DNA from: Streptomyces sp. NBC_00370
GTDB taxonomy: Bacteria > Actinomycetota > Actinomycetes > Streptomycetales > Streptomycetaceae
Direction: 5' to 3'
Assembly (NCBI RefSeq): GCF_036084755.1
Contig: NZ_CP107968.1
Span: 248,001-312,000, forward strand
Length of the DNA stretch: 64,000 bases
Positions 63,373 to 64,000 of this stretch are shown in pieces; the first letter of the stretch is position 1, and every line of letters starts with the position of its first letter. Made by a program: the position numbers and the translations under genes. Under the pieces are notes generated by a model. The model had not been told where the DNA came from, did not search any database, and saw only the letters and a program-made list of their open reading frames with translations.

Positions 63373-64000
63373 ATGACGCCTGCCCATGACACCGGCGAAC
63401 TCGGCGCCTTTCTGAAGGCGCGCCGAGCCGAGCTGACACCTCGCTCGGTCGGCCTGCCCGAGAGCGGACGGCCGAGGAAGGTCGCGGGGCTCCGTCGCGA
63501 GGAGGTCGCGGGGCTGGCGGCGATCAGCGTCGACTACTACACCCGTCTTGAGCAGGGACGGGTGCCGGCGTCCGCCTCCGTCCTCGCCACGGTCGCCGCC
63601 GCACTGCGGCTCGACGAGGACCAGCAGGCGTACCTGTACAAGATCGCCGGGAAGACGGACGCACGGCCGCGGCGCCGGCGCACCCGCCAAAGCCCGCGCC
63701 CGGCGATGCGGCGCCTCCTCAACAGCCTGACCAGCACGCCGGCGATCGTGCTCGGCACCTGCATGGACGTGCTCGCCTGGAATCCCGCAGCCGCCGCGCT
63801 GTTCACCGACTTCGACGCCATCCCGCCGCGGCAGCGCAACTACGTGCGGCTCGTCTTCACCGATCCCGTGATCCGCGCGCTGCACACCGAGTGGGCACAC
63901 GACGCTCGCGACGCTGTCGCCGCGCTGCGCATGGAGGCCGCCTCGGACCCCGACAACCCCGAGCTCGCGCGGCTGGTCGGCGACCTCGCCGTCATCGACC
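63373..64000 (+). CDS. XRE-type helix-turn-helix regulator with MmyB-like ligand domain (3' truncated by window)
   Basis: The frame runs open from the ATG at 63373 to the window end, about 209 residues. An N-terminal XRE HTH (ELGAFLKARRAELTPRSVGL, then VAGLRREEVAGLAAISVDYY and TRLEQGRVPASASVLATVAA) is followed by an MmyB-like PAS-type ligand domain (TPAIVLGTCMDVLAWNPAAA, FTDPVIRALH). These regulators bind fatty acids or related ligands and commonly control a divergent neighbour, here the hydrolase gene. The 3' end is missing. Confidence 0.92.
   Translation, partial: MTPAHDTGELGAFLKARRAELTPRSVGLPESGRPRKVAGLRREEVAGLAAISVDYYTRLEQGRVPASASVLATVAAALRLDEDQQAYLYKIAGKTDARPRRRRTRQSPRPAMRRLLNSLTSTPAIVLGTCMDVLAWNPAAAALFTDFDAIPPRQRNYVRLVFTDPVIRALHTEWAHDARDAVAALRMEAASDPDNPELARLVGDLAVID

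Overview
The base composition (high GC, strong GC3 bias), GTG/TTG starts behind purine-rich ribosome sites, SapB/AmfS-type lanthipeptide genes, Tat/Sec-exported glycoside hydrolases and MmyB-type regulators all point to Streptomyces or a close actinomycete. The mosaic of accessory operons, gene remnants and specialised-metabolite genes suggests an accessory chromosome region. No rRNA, tRNA, CRISPR array or intact mobile element was seen.

1-11 kb holds two lanthipeptide systems. The plus strand carries the 3' end of a LanC-type cyclase, a 41-aa class III precursor with two SxxSxxxC units and a C-terminal Cys, and a large LuxR regulator. The minus strand carries a LanL-type synthetase with an intact zinc site, two short four-Cys precursors with matching leaders, a LanD-like flavoprotein decarboxylase and two half-size ABC exporters. 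The decarboxylase has no obvious substrate in its own operon, but the plus-strand precursor ends in Cys, so the halves may co-operate.

11-18.6 kb has small oxidoreductase and hypothetical genes, then a small secreted protein and a fulvocin C-related bacteriocin-like protein fused to a DCC-type CxxC domain. 18.9-26.8 kb has two large secreted glycosidases (GH2 and GH92) with discoidin modules. 27-32 kb has an ArsR/reductase divergon, an AraC/SgcJ-like pair and a three-gene sulfite-oxidase-like, ferredoxin-reductase and zinc-ribbon operon. 32.5-41.3 kb is signalling: a DUF7019-like protein, a kinase-WD40 protein, an FHA-kinase, and a LuxR response regulator with an unusual two-module histidine kinase.

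41.5-44 kb has a small protein pair, then a 57-aa peptide, a perfect hairpin and a JmjC dioxygenase, which is a candidate RiPP operon. 44-51 kb has a GH97 gene broken by a frameshift and an ECF sigma, anti-sigma and ABC-exporter operon. 51-64 kb has a hypothetical, a sialidase remnant, hydrolases, a nitroreductase, an acyltransferase, then divergent GH92 and GH76 genes flanking a GH97 remnant, and finally a hydrolase divergent from an XRE/MmyB regulator cut by the window edge.

A palindrome, TGACAACGTTGTCA or a close variant, precedes both GH92 genes and the GH76 gene although they lie 34 kb apart. This implies one LacI-type regulator, not in the window, that controls mannan breakdown.
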